Positions 23,751 through 29,819 of a stretch of DNA of 32,085 nucleotides are shown one piece after another. Both the position numbers and the translations under genes were made by a program. Under the pieces are notes generated by a model. The model worked only from the letters and a program-made list of their open reading frames with translations. It ran no database searches and was not told the DNA's origin. How positions within the stretch are numbered: the stretch's first letter is position 1; every line of letters starts with the position of its first letter. Origin of the DNA: a virus; IMG/VR virus record IMGVR_UViG_3300032296_000623, positions 1-32,085 of that record, one strand, 5' to 3'.

Positions 23751-24157
23751 TTCAGTGCCTCAACACCAGCAAACAGGGCGCCGTAGTGCTCGGGCTTGAC
23801 ATCGTTGATGTTGCCGTAGCCCAAGTTAGTAAGCACTTTCTGAATCTCGGCGCCCTTCTGGGGGCCAAGGGCTTTGTAGGACGACATGACGTAGTCAATC
23901 AACCCCTTCGGGTCGCTGAACGGTGCGCCACCAGTGGCCGCAGGTGCAGCTGGAGCGGGCGCCACGAAGCTGGGCGGTGCGGGCATCGCGGGAGCCGGTG
24001 CGGCCACAGGAGCAGGGGCAGGTGCAGGCGCGGCAGAGATTGTGACGGTATTGGGGTTTACCACAGGTGCCGCTGGCGCTACATTCGTGGATTCCAGCTT
24101 CGCGGTCAGGGCAACGACAGCGGCGGTGAGGGCTTCAATCTTGGATTCGAGGGACAT
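23747..24157 (-). CDS. Hypothetical early protein with Ala/Pro linker
   Basis: This 136-residue protein has three parts: an N-terminal coiled coil (SLESKIEALTAAVVALTAKL), an Ala/Pro linker at about 27-75, and a C-terminal helical domain (GLIDYVMSSYKALGPQKGAE, then NLGYGNINDVKPEHYGALFA). The modular look suggests an oligomerising adaptor. I do not know a homolog with a function, although similar C-terminal domains occur in phage early regions. It overlaps the RHH gene by 23 bases and the next gene by ATGA, and its start carries the leader variant AAGGAGTCACTGTATG. Confidence 0.7.
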   Translation of the reverse strand: MSLESKIEALTAAVVALTAKLESTNVAPAAPVVNPNTVTISAAPAPAPAPVAAPAPAMPAPPSFVAPAPAAPAATGGAPFSDPKGLIDYVMSSYKALGPQKGAEIQKVLTNLGYGNINDVKPEHYGALFAGVEALK

Positions 24158-24338
24158 ACAGTGACTCCTTACGGGGGTTGGGTTGGATTACAAGTCGATC
24201 ATCAAGAAAAGCCTCGATGAGTTCACGCAAGACATCGGACGGTTTCCCGTATCGCTCTGCCTTGCGGTTGAACGCGGTGCGGACACGGTGCGTGACTCTC
24301 AAGGTCATGTGCGTGTCAAAGGATTTGGGTGCGGGCAT
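24135..24338 (-). CDS. Ribbon-helix-helix-type regulator
   Basis: This 67-residue protein has the form of a ribbon-helix-helix DNA-binding protein: a beta strand MTLRVTHRVRTAFNRK, then KAERYGKPSDVLRELIEAFL with a turn at KPS between two helices. It is the first gene of the leftward replication operon, about 20 bases downstream of the predicted start of transcription from the bidirectional promoter. This suggests that it may autoregulate that promoter, whose outer arms form an inverted repeat; that is an inference. GGAG lies 10 bases before the ATG, a long spacing. Confidence 0.72.
   Translation of the reverse strand: MPAPKSFDTHMTLRVTHRVRTAFNRKAERYGKPSDVLRELIEAFLDDRLVIQPNPRKESLYVPRIQD
24155..24168 (-). 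promoter_or_regulatory. Shared translation-initiation leader, divergent copy
   Basis: GGAGTCACTGTATG on the minus strand: the same element as before the SSB gene, with one substitution and one base less before the ATG. Confidence 0.55.
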
Positions 24339-24360
24339 TTGAAAAAATCTCCGTTGCGTC

Positions 24361-24389
24361 TTGCAATCGTATCACGGCTGCGGTACGAT
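24361..24389 (+). promoter_or_regulatory. Rightward promoter of the leader ORF and primase
   Basis: On the plus strand -35 TTGCAA (24361-24366), a 17-base spacer and -10 TACGAT (24384-24389). The -35 of this promoter overlaps the -10 of the leftward one by one base, and the -10 of this one lies just inside the other -35. The pair forms an imperfect palindrome, 24361-24395, so one dimeric regulator could control both. Confidence 0.6.
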
Positions 24390-24395
24390 GTGCAA
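24366..24395 (-). promoter_or_regulatory. Leftward promoter of the replication operon
   Basis: On the minus strand -35 TTGCAC (24395-24390), an 18-base spacer and -10 TACGAT (24371-24366) with an extended -10 (TGATACGAT). Transcription would start near 24358, 20 bases before the RHH gene. It overlaps fully with the rightward promoter. Confidence 0.6.
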
Positions 24396-24427
24396 CAGGT
24401 CAAGCGAAAATTTTTGGAGCAGGCAAG

Positions 24428-24529
24428 ATGAGCAGAAAAAGAAACGCCCCGGGGGTTAGCCGGGGCGCTCAAGCGGGTCTACTTAGGAGACTGTTGGCAA
24501 CTGCGATCACCAACGGGCACAGTGTATGA
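24428..24529 (+). CDS. 33-residue basic leader ORF coupled to the primase
   Basis: A short ORF reads MSRKRNAPGVSRGAQAGLLR and ends RLLATAITNGHSV. GGAG (24416-24419) lies 8 bases before its ATG, whereas the primase ATG has no good Shine-Dalgarno of its own. The stop overlaps the primase start as ATGA. The primase therefore probably depends on translation of this leader. A GC hairpin (24445-24467) is inside the ORF. The peptide is basic and may also have its own function. I do not recognise it. Confidence 0.55.
   Translation: MSRKRNAPGVSRGAQAGLLRRLLATAITNGHSV
24433..24467 (-). terminator. Intrinsic terminator for leftward transcripts
   Basis: Stem CGCCCCGG / CCGGGGCG (24445-24452 and 24460-24467) with a 7-base loop. 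Read on the minus strand it is followed by a T-rich tract (TTTCTTTTTCT). It would stop antisense transcripts that enter the primase gene from the minus-strand operon to the right, before they reach the bidirectional promoter. On the plus strand the same hairpin lies in the leader ORF and could attenuate. Confidence 0.6.
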
Positions 24530-27021
24530 CAGCGGTTCAATCAGTGCAACAACATCCCGCATCCGTCGATGCGTACATCCGACACGGCTGGTCCCTCGTG
24601 CCAATCCCCCCAGGCACCAAAGGGCCAACGGGTGCGGCTGCCGTGGGCTGGAACCGGCGTGAACGGTGCCTGAAGGATCAGACCGAACTGCCCCAGGGCT
24701 ACGGAATCGGCCTGGCTCACGCCTACAGCGGCACGATGGCCTTTGACATTGACAACTGGGACGCCACAGTCGCCCAGGGCATCGACCTCCAGGCGCTCTA
24801 CAGCGCACCCGATGCTGTGGTTATCAACAGTGGGCGCCCGGGTCACGGCAAGCTGCTCTACACGATGCCCTTCGGGCTGGCGCTGCCGTCCAAGAAGATC
24901 GTCATCAACGGCCAGACCGCCTACGAGTTACGCTGCGCCACGGCCAACGGCCTGACGGTGCAAGATGTCCTGCCCCCGAGCATTCACCCCGACACCCGGC
25001 AGCCCTACCACTGGGCGGGCCACGGCCACTGGACGCGACTGCCGCTGATCCCCCAGCAACTGCTGGACATCTGGCAAGACCTGCTGGCGCAGGACAAGGA
25101 GCGCACCATCGCCACGGGCGAGCAGGTGGACGCCTCCTGGGAGGAGATTCGCCAGGCACTCGAGGCCATCCCTGCCGACTGCTCACGGGAGGAGTGGATC
25201 AACGTGGGCATGGCCCTGCACTGGGCAGGCACTCAGACCGATCAGGTCGAGCAGGCGCTGCAACTGTGGAACGAGTGGTCTGCCCAGTCGGCCTCCAAGT
25301 ACCCCGGCGAGCGCGGCATCGTGACACAGTGGGTCAGCTTCAAGCCCGACAAAGCCACCGCGGTCAAGCTGGGCACGCTCTTTCACATCGCCAAGCAACA
25401 CGGGTGGCAGCGGCCCATGCCCGATGCGACTCAGTTGTTCAGCAAGGTAGACGTGCCGCCCATGGCCCCCGTGGACGTGCTCCAGGGGCTGCGCCCGCCA
25501 CCGCCTGACATGGACATGAGCGTCTGGCCTACGATCTTACAAACACGGGCGCAGGAGATATCCGATAGCGTAGGGTGCGACCCTTTGGTCCCTTTGTTCG
25601 CTGGGTTGAGTGCTGTCTGCGGGGTCGTTGACGCTCGCATCAGGCTCGAACTCATGCCGGGTTTCCGCGTGCCTCCGGTGCTCTGGCTCATGACCCTGGG
25701 CGATCCAGCGGACAAGAAGTCGCCAGGCTCGAGGCCCATGCTCTCCCCGCTCAAGGACATCGAGGCCGAGGACCGGCCACGGTACAACAAGGAGCTTCTC
25801 GACTGGGAGGGCAAGGAGGCGGCCTACGCCAGCGCCAAGAAGGCGTTTCTGGACTTCTCGGCCAGTCCCGAGGCGTTGCTCGGGGGTCAGCCCCCAGCGG
25901 TACCCGAGATGCCTGCGCAGCCCGTGCCGCTCAAGATCACGGTGTCCGACATCACCAGCCAGAAGCTCGTGCGGTCGGCTGCTGAGCGGCCCCGGGGGCT
26001 GCTGTGCCACCTCGATGAGATGAACTCGTGGATCAGGAAGATCACCGACAAGCAAAGCGGTGAGGATCGCTCTGCATGGGTCGTGTCCTACGAGAGTGAG
26101 CGGTACGAGATGGACCGGGTCGGGGCTGGCTCGATCCACTGCGAGAACCTGGCTGTTTCGATTTACGGGAACATCCAGCCCCAAGTTTTTAAGCAAAACC
26201 TGGCCTCTCTCGCAGCGGATGGCCTGTTGCAGCGATTTATACCAGCGATCCTGCGGGGCAGCAAGACGCGCCTAGGTCACCCGGTGCCTGAGTACATGAC
26301 CAGTGCCCAGGCATGGGAGAACACCCTGCGCCTGATCTACGCCCTGCCGCCGCAGACCTACAAGTTGTCCCCTGCGGCCTATGACGCCTATCGGGACTTC
26401 CAGTCCTGGTACGAGGGTGCCAAGCAGGACGAACGGCTCCTGAACGCCTCGAGTGAGTACATGACCGCTTTCGGCAAGCTCGAGGGCACCGCGGGGCGCC
26501 TGATCCTCCTGATGCACCTGATGGAGTGCCCGTTCAGCCCCACCGTGGACGTGGGCATCGTGGAGCGCGTGGTCAAGCTGATCAGGGGTTACGTGATCCC
26601 CGCGTTTCGCTACGCCCTGGGCGAGCTTGCCGGGGTGCTGGACGACTCGTTTGACCAGTGGATGACCGACTACATCATCCAGGTGAGCAGTGAGGTGCAG
26701 ACAGTGGACCTGCGCAGCCTCAAACGCTCGGCCAGGCGCCAGCTTGAGAACAAGAACGAGTGGCAAAAGGATCAGATGGTGCTCGATGCCATGTACACCC
26801 TCGAAAAGGCTGGCTGGGTCATGCAGATCGAGGAGAAGATGACCAAGCACCATGTGGTCTGGGCCATCAACCCCTCAATCGCTACCATGTTCCGCGAGCA
26901 CCGCGAGAAGGTCATCAAGGCCAAGCAGCGCCACGCGGACTACATCTACCGGTACGCCTACGCCCAGGGGAAAGAGCGTAAGCTGGTCAGGGGCTATGAC
27001 CCTGAGACGATGGATGAGTGA
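24526..27021 (+). CDS. Primase-polymerase with PriCT-2 and DUF3987 helicase-like domain
   Basis: This 831-residue protein is probably the phage primase-helicase. Residues about 10-180 are a bifunctional primase/polymerase (prim-pol) domain: GWSLVPIPPGTKGPTG, the catalytic acids in MAFDIDNWD and the GRPGHGKLLYT segment with its histidine. Residues about 203-290 resemble PriCT-2 (WEEIRQALEAIPADCSREEW, GERGIVTQWVSF). From about 340 the DUF3987 region follows: VLWLMTLGDPADKKSPGSRP in Walker A position and LLCHLDEMNSWI as Walker B-like. The P-loop is unusual: GDPADKKS has Lys where the second Gly of GxxxxGKS normally is. Expression is likely coupled to the upstream leader ORF. Its 3' end overlaps a minus-strand gene by 28 bases. 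Confidence 0.85.
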   Translation: MTAVQSVQQHPASVDAYIRHGWSLVPIPPGTKGPTGAAAVGWNRRERCLKDQTELPQGYGIGLAHAYSGTMAFDIDNWDATVAQGIDLQALYSAPDAVVINSGRPGHGKLLYTMPFGLALPSKKIVINGQTAYELRCATANGLTVQDVLPPSIHPDTRQPYHWAGHGHWTRLPLIPQQLLDIWQDLLAQDKERTIATGEQVDASWEEIRQALEAIPADCSREEWINVGMALHWAGTQTDQVEQALQLWNEWSAQSASKYPGERGIVTQWVSFKPDKATAVKLGTLFHIAKQHGWQRPMPDATQLFSKVDVPPMAPVDVLQGLRPPPPDMDMSVWPTILQTRAQEISDSVGCDPLVPLFAGLSAVCGVVDARIRLELMPGFRVPPVLWLMTLGDPADKKSPGSRPMLSPLKDIEAEDRPRYNKELLDWEGKEAAYASAKKAFLDFSASPEALLGGQPPAVPEMPAQPVPLKITVSDITSQKLVRSAAERPRGLLCHLDEMNSWIRKITDKQSGEDRSAWVVSYESERYEMDRVGAGSIHCENLAVSIYGNIQPQVFKQNLASLAADGLLQRFIPAILRGSKTRLGHPVPEYMTSAQAWENTLRLIYALPPQTYKLSPAAYDAYRDFQSWYEGAKQDERLLNASSEYMTAFGKLEGTAGRLILLMHLMECPFSPTVDVGIVERVVKLIRGYVIPAFRYALGELAGVLDDSFDQWMTDYIIQVSSEVQTVDLRSLKRSARRQLENKNEWQKDQMVLDAMYTLEKAGWVMQIEEKMTKHHVVWAINPSIATMFREHREKVIKAKQRHADYIYRYAYAQGKERKLVRGYDPETMDE

Positions 27022-27362
27022 GAGCAGCAGTGCCCGCAGCGTGGGCACTCGAACTCTGGATATGCTGCGGGTGGGGTGGTGTAGAGTGGCTTAACTTCAG
27101 CGTGATCGCCTTTGTATCCCGCCATCTTCAGAGCCTCGTCGTACTCTTGAGGCAGGTACAGGTCATGCGCGTTCCACCCTTCAAACACGGCCCACGCCAC
27201 AGGCTCCTGCTTCTCAGCCTGCTCGATGGCGGTGCGTATGGATGTGATGGTGTTTGCAATTTCAGCATCCTCCTTATGCAAGTTCCTCCAGTACACACCG
27301 TTATGTGGCGCAAAAGATTCCAGCGCCTCCAGCGCCTGCTTCATTGCTTCAACGTGGTTCAT
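26994..27362 (-). CDS. Hypothetical early protein, C-terminal Cys motif
   Basis: This 122-residue protein has an N-terminal helix (MNHVEAMKQALEALESF) and a segment EQAEKQEPVAWAVFEGWNAH, then VKPLYTTPPAA. This layout is widely seen in short phage proteins of Proteobacteria without known function. The C-terminus ECPRCGHCCSHSS may bind a metal. It is the last gene of the right-hand leftward operon and overlaps the primase 3' end tail to tail by 28 bases. The ATGA overlap with the preceding gene supports the start. Confidence 0.75.
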   Translation of the reverse strand: MNHVEAMKQALEALESFAPHNGVYWRNLHKEDAEIANTITSIRTAIEQAEKQEPVAWAVFEGWNAHDLYLPQEYDEALKMAGYKGDHAEVKPLYTTPPAAYPEFECPRCGHCCSHSSIVSGS

Positions 27363-27580
27363 TGCATCTTCTCCTGCGTAACTTCGTCAACGTGCATCAT
27401 GGCGCCCAGGTACACGGCAAACGATGCCCGGGTGTCGTCGCCCAGTGGCATGGTGCTCAGACGCCGCGTGAACTCGTCCAGCGCCGCGTTCCACCCGGCG
27501 GCAAAGACCCATTTGGCTGCGTCTTTGGGCGACAGGCCATACTCGCCGAACAGGCGGTCATAGTGCTCGGGTGCGTTCAT
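27359..27580 (-). CDS. Hypothetical early protein, possibly once fused to the upstream HTH gene
   Basis: This 73-residue protein (NAPEHYDRLFGEYGLSPKDAAKWVFAAGWN...) is helical, with the AAGWNAALDEF element that is common in phage proteins. The stop of the previous gene overlaps its ATG (ATGA). In this frame the codons directly upstream of the ATG spell PGKIEAHVGEVR, another copy of the repeat found at the C-terminus of the upstream HTH protein. The two genes may therefore be parts of one ancestral ORF separated by a one-base deletion. Function unknown. Confidence 0.72.
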   Translation of the reverse strand: MNAPEHYDRLFGEYGLSPKDAAKWVFAAGWNAALDEFTRRLSTMPLGDDTRASFAVYLGAMMHVDEVTQEKMQ

Positions 27581-27876
27581 ACGGACTTCTCCAACGTGAG
27601 CTTCGATTTTGCCCGGACTTTCCCAACGTGAGCATTGGATTTAGCCGGGACTTCTTCTACGTGAGCATCGGGCTTACCCGGCACAAGGCCCGCATGCAGC
27701 GCAGGTGCCAGTGCTTCGATCATGCCCAGAACCTCGATCAGCCGGACCGCGGATGCCGCGGGCTTGCGCTCCCCCTTGATCCACTTGCGAAGGGTAAACA
27801 CGGGCACGCCCAGATATTCAGCGGCCCGGGGTTCATCAAGCCCCAGGCGGGCCATTAAATCGGTGTAAGGATTCAT
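27577..27876 (-). CDS. HTH DNA-binding protein with frameshifted C-terminal repeats
   Basis: This 99-residue protein has an N-terminal Cro/XRE-like helix-turn-helix (LGLDEPRAAEYLGVPVFTLR, KWIKGERKP) over about residues 10-40. After a helix it carries repeats of 11 residues: PGKPDAHVEEV, AKSNAHVGKVR and then AKSKLTLEKSV, where the last copy is scrambled because the third DNA unit is 32 instead of 33 bases. It is preceded by a terminator-like hairpin (27894-27919) and by GGAG 9 bases before the ATG. It could be a regulator of this operon. The role of the tail is unknown. Confidence 0.78.
   Translation of the reverse strand: MNPYTDLMARLGLDEPRAAEYLGVPVFTLRKWIKGERKPAASAVRLIEVLGMIEALAPALHAGLVPGKPDAHVEEVPAKSNAHVGKVRAKSKLTLEKSV
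27582..27684 (-). repeat. Three tandem 33-bp repeat units, one with a 1-bp deletion
   Basis: The core AACGTGAG recurs (27593, 27625; TACGTGAG at 27658). Spacing is 33 bases between the two units farthest from the stop and 32 between the two nearest, so one base is missing. The units encode the C-terminal AHV repeats of the HTH gene. The third unit is in frame with the downstream gene instead. Confidence 0.75.
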
Positions 27877-27893
27877 TGGTTCAGTCTCCGGAG

Positions 27894-27919
27894 AAAAGCC
27901 CCCGGGGTTGGCCGGGGGC
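27894..27919 (-). terminator. GC hairpin with short T-tract inside the leftward operon
   Basis: Stem GCCCCCGG / CCGGGGGC with a 6-base loop; read leftwards it is followed by TTTTC. It closely resembles the element at 24445-24467 (shared GAAA, CCCCGG, GTT.GCCGGGG). It lies just upstream of the HTH gene and probably acts as a partial terminator or attenuator. Confidence 0.55.
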
Positions 27920-27932
27920 GGGGGTTGCAGGG

Positions 27933-28001
27933 TTACAGATCAAGCAGCAGGACAATCAAGCCCGCAAGACAAACGAGGGTCAGATAAAGGGCGAAGGTCA
28001 A
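27933..28001 (-). CDS. Candidate 22-residue membrane micropeptide (TTG start)
   Basis: Reading on the minus strand from a TTG that overlaps the preceding stop (TTGA) gives MTFALYLTLVCLAGLIVLLL followed by DL and a TAA. It is almost entirely hydrophobic and long enough for one membrane span. A GGGGGG run lies about 9 bases upstream. Translational coupling to the previous gene is possible. It fills the only gap in this part of the operon. The size makes it uncertain. Confidence 0.4.
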   Translation of the reverse strand: MTFALYLTLVCLAGLIVLLLDL

Positions 28002-28210
28002 TCATCGGTCCCCCCATAGGCCCGCTCATATCTCTCGACAAATCGAGCGGCCCGCAGATCCTCTTCAAGGGATTCGATCTGTGCAGTGGCGCGGCCCAAT
28101 GCGGCCTGTAGATCAGCGATCCGGGCAAAAAGGCGGGCAGTGCCCGGGAATCCTTCGGCATAAGCCAGGCGCTCAGCATCCTCAGCGGGCAGTTTTTCAA
28201 GGTCAATCAT
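27998..28210 (-). CDS. Small coiled-coil early protein
   Basis: This 70-residue acidic protein (MIDLEKLPAEDAERLAYAEG...) is probably one long helix with a coiled coil over ARIADLQAALGRATAQIESL. Similar short phage proteins are known without a function. GGATG lies a few bases upstream of the ATG, which is 3 bases from the previous stop. An alternative frame in the same place lacks this helix pattern. Confidence 0.68.
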   Translation of the reverse strand: MIDLEKLPAEDAERLAYAEGFPGTARLFARIADLQAALGRATAQIESLEEDLRAARFVERYERAYGGTDD

Positions 28211-28213
28211 GGT

Positions 28214-28558
28214 TCATCCTTTCGGTTTTTGGGCTTCGTTCAAAACCCGGGTAAATCGGTCCAGCCCGATACGGTCAACAGTAGTGTCCAAATCAGCCAG
28301 AGCAGCGGCCCGGGCTTCGGTAACGGTCAAATCCCGGGTTGCAATCGGCAAACCCTTATAAGTGGCGGTCAACCGGCAAACCCGGTACCCGCTGACCGGG
28401 TCAGACACAATCCAGTCACCCTTGCCCGCATGCACTGGCTCACGGTGCAAGGCAAGGCGCCAAGCATCGGACCCCCGGACGAAAATAATCGGGTAATAGG
28501 GCACATCCTCAAATTGCCCGCCTGCGCGGGCCATTGGAAAAGTTGGTTTCTTTGGCAT
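28214..28558 (-). CDS. Hypothetical early protein
   Basis: This 114-residue protein starts MPKKPTFPMARAGGQFEDVP and seems to be an alpha/beta domain, with strands PIIFVRGSDAWRLALHRE, GDWIVSDPVSGYRVCRLTAT and a helix TVTEARAAALADLDTTVDRI near the end. I do not recognise it. The start is chosen for AGGGGA 4 bases upstream; an in-frame upstream ATG would overlap the preceding gene by 44 bases and lacks a ribosome site. Confidence 0.7.
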   Translation of the reverse strand: MPKKPTFPMARAGGQFEDVPYYPIIFVRGSDAWRLALHREPVHAGKGDWIVSDPVSGYRVCRLTATYKGLPIATRDLTVTEARAAALADLDTTVDRIGLDRFTRVLNEAQKPKG

Positions 28559-28568
28559 GGTTTCCCCT

Positions 28569-29228
28569 TTAAGCGGCAAGGCGCAGATTGATAACACGAT
28601 GACGCGACCCATGAGCGGGAAAGCCTACGATGGTGTCCCGCTGACGCTGGCATAGTTGGCAAGTGGCGCAGGAAATATCATCCCGCTGGGTTGCAGGGCA
28701 AACCACCACCCGGCGCCCCGCGGGGGTTTGAGTGTTTTCCGACTGGGTTGACGGTAGCACCACCACCACCGGCCCGGCCCCGGTATCGGCCAGCGTATCC
28801 GCATCGCGCAGATCATTGGCGCTTAGGTTGACGGTGAAACCCCATTCATTGGCATGCCGGATCCATGCCAGGCTTGCCGCATCGCGGTGATGCGAATAGG
28901 TAAACCCCCGCTTGCCCCGGTTTGCCGCCACCAATTGGCCCAGTTTGACCGGGTCAACAGTGTTGCCTTTCTTCGGCAGATCCCCCGCTTGATTGTGGCG
29001 CCACAGTTGATCATCGGGCAGTGCCGCAATCGAGGTGCAAAACTGACCCCAGTCAGTGCCCCGGGTGCCCGCTGACACCGCGGCCCAGTGCAAGGCTAGC
29101 GGCCCGGATGCTGCATAGCATTCTGACCGCATCGCACAATCGTCGGGGCACGAATCCCGCTCAGTGGTGCTGACGGGAATGGGGCCGGTTTTGACGTTGG
29201 CCGATTTAAGGGAAAGATGGACCCGCAT
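28569..29228 (-). CDS. Conserved Cys-rich phage protein (DUF7227-like)
   Basis: This 219-residue protein belongs to a phage family whose hallmark is NVKTGPIPVSTTERDSCPDD (residues 11-30), continuing CAMRSECYA, then LWRHNQAGDLP, GKRGFTYSHHRD, GFTVNLSANDLRDADTLAD and GPVVVVLPSTQ; I recall the name DUF7227 for it but cannot confirm. Cysteines occur in two groups, SCPDDCAMRSEC near the N-terminus and CPAT...SCATCQLCQRQR near the C-terminus, ending GFPAHGSRHR. They probably bind zinc or an iron-sulphur cluster, and the conserved His, Arg and Asn residues suggest an enzyme. The reaction is not known. It shares one base with its upstream neighbour. Confidence 0.75.
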   Translation of the reverse strand: MRVHLSLKSANVKTGPIPVSTTERDSCPDDCAMRSECYAASGPLALHWAAVSAGTRGTDWGQFCTSIAALPDDQLWRHNQAGDLPKKGNTVDPVKLGQLVAANRGKRGFTYSHHRDAASLAWIRHANEWGFTVNLSANDLRDADTLADTGAGPVVVVLPSTQSENTQTPAGRRVVVCPATQRDDISCATCQLCQRQRDTIVGFPAHGSRHRVINLRLAA

Positions 29229-29449
29229 TATTTGCCCCCTTGCAGTGCTGCCGCGATCCTATCGGCGTCAACAGTGCGGATCCACCCATACCCGTACCAT
29301 GACGGGCCGGATTTTCTGACTTCGCACGAATTCTCACCCCAGCACAATCTAATGTCAGTATGACCCCGGGCAGCGCTTAATTTAGCGGCTTTGATGCACT
29401 GGGCCAGCGAAGGGCGACGGCCCGTAAAGTTAATTTCATCCATGATCAT
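29228..29449 (-). CDS. Hypothetical early protein
   Basis: This 73-residue protein contains a helix (PSLAQCIKAAKLSAARGHTD) and a beta part (IRLCWGENSCEVRKSGPSWY, then GYGWIRTVDADRIAAALQGG). Function unknown; it resembles small phage proteins built as helix-hairpin-helix. The start overlaps the previous stop as ATGA (a second in-frame ATG is at 29443), with a GGGGG run upstream. Confidence 0.68.
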   Translation of the reverse strand: MIMDEINFTGRRPSLAQCIKAAKLSAARGHTDIRLCWGENSCEVRKSGPSWYGYGWIRTVDADRIAAALQGGK

Positions 29450-29754
29450 TTGCCCCCTTTGCGAGCGCTTACGCGGACCACATGGTAAGGATCACCATGC
29501 ACAGTGTGGGCAGTGATCAATTGGTGCGACGGGTCAAACCGGCGGGCTATCGTTTCCCAGTCAACCCGCTCACGCCCCGCCAACAATGACACAGTGGCGC
29601 GGTGCAGTGTGCCCTCGATTGCGGGCATGTTCGAGGAAATCAAAAATTCTTTGATGGTGTCCGCTTCAGCGGTCAGATCAGCGGTCAGGGCTTTGATTTC
29701 GGCCAGGCGGTCAACAAGGCCAGCAAGGATTGAGGGGGTTTCGGATTTGGTCAT
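29446..29754 (-). CDS. Hypothetical early protein, helical N-terminus
   Basis: This 102-residue protein has a long N-terminal helix (LAGLVDRLAEIKALTADLTA, EADTIKEFLISSN) and a segment AIEGTLHRATVSLLAGRERV followed by DWETIARRFDP, then a short beta end (HVVRVSARKGGK). I know this layout (helix, then E.TLFRATVS...DW..A) from phage early proteins of unknown function. The full shared leader GGAGTAACTGTAATG fixes the start. Confidence 0.75.
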   Translation of the reverse strand: MTKSETPSILAGLVDRLAEIKALTADLTAEADTIKEFLISSNMPAIEGTLHRATVSLLAGRERVDWETIARRFDPSHQLITAHTVHGDPYHVVRVSARKGGK

Positions 29755-29766
29755 TACAGTTACTCC
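29752..29766 (-). promoter_or_regulatory. Shared translation-initiation leader, right-hand copy
   Basis: GGAGTAACTGTAATG on the minus strand, in a different operon from the other copies, about 7.5 kb from the SSB copy. Confidence 0.75.
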
Positions 29767-29793
29767 AAGGTTACGGGTTACAGGGGATGAGGC

Positions 29794-29811
29794 GCGGGGC
29801 TTGCGCCCCGC
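29794..29811 (-). terminator. GNRA-type stem-loop between two early genes
   Basis: Stem GCGGGGC / GCCCCGC (7 bp) with a GCAA tetraloop on the minus strand. It lies between the small membrane protein gene and the next gene, with no T-tract. The same bases overlap a copy of the ACCCGCTGGGT-type palindrome (29806-29816). Confidence 0.6.
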
Positions 29812-29819
29812 TGGGTTAA

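Noticed and set aside
27940-28206. 88-codon minus-strand frame overlapping the coiled-coil gene
   Set aside because: It lacks the helix pattern and sits in a worse start context than the frame starting at 28210.
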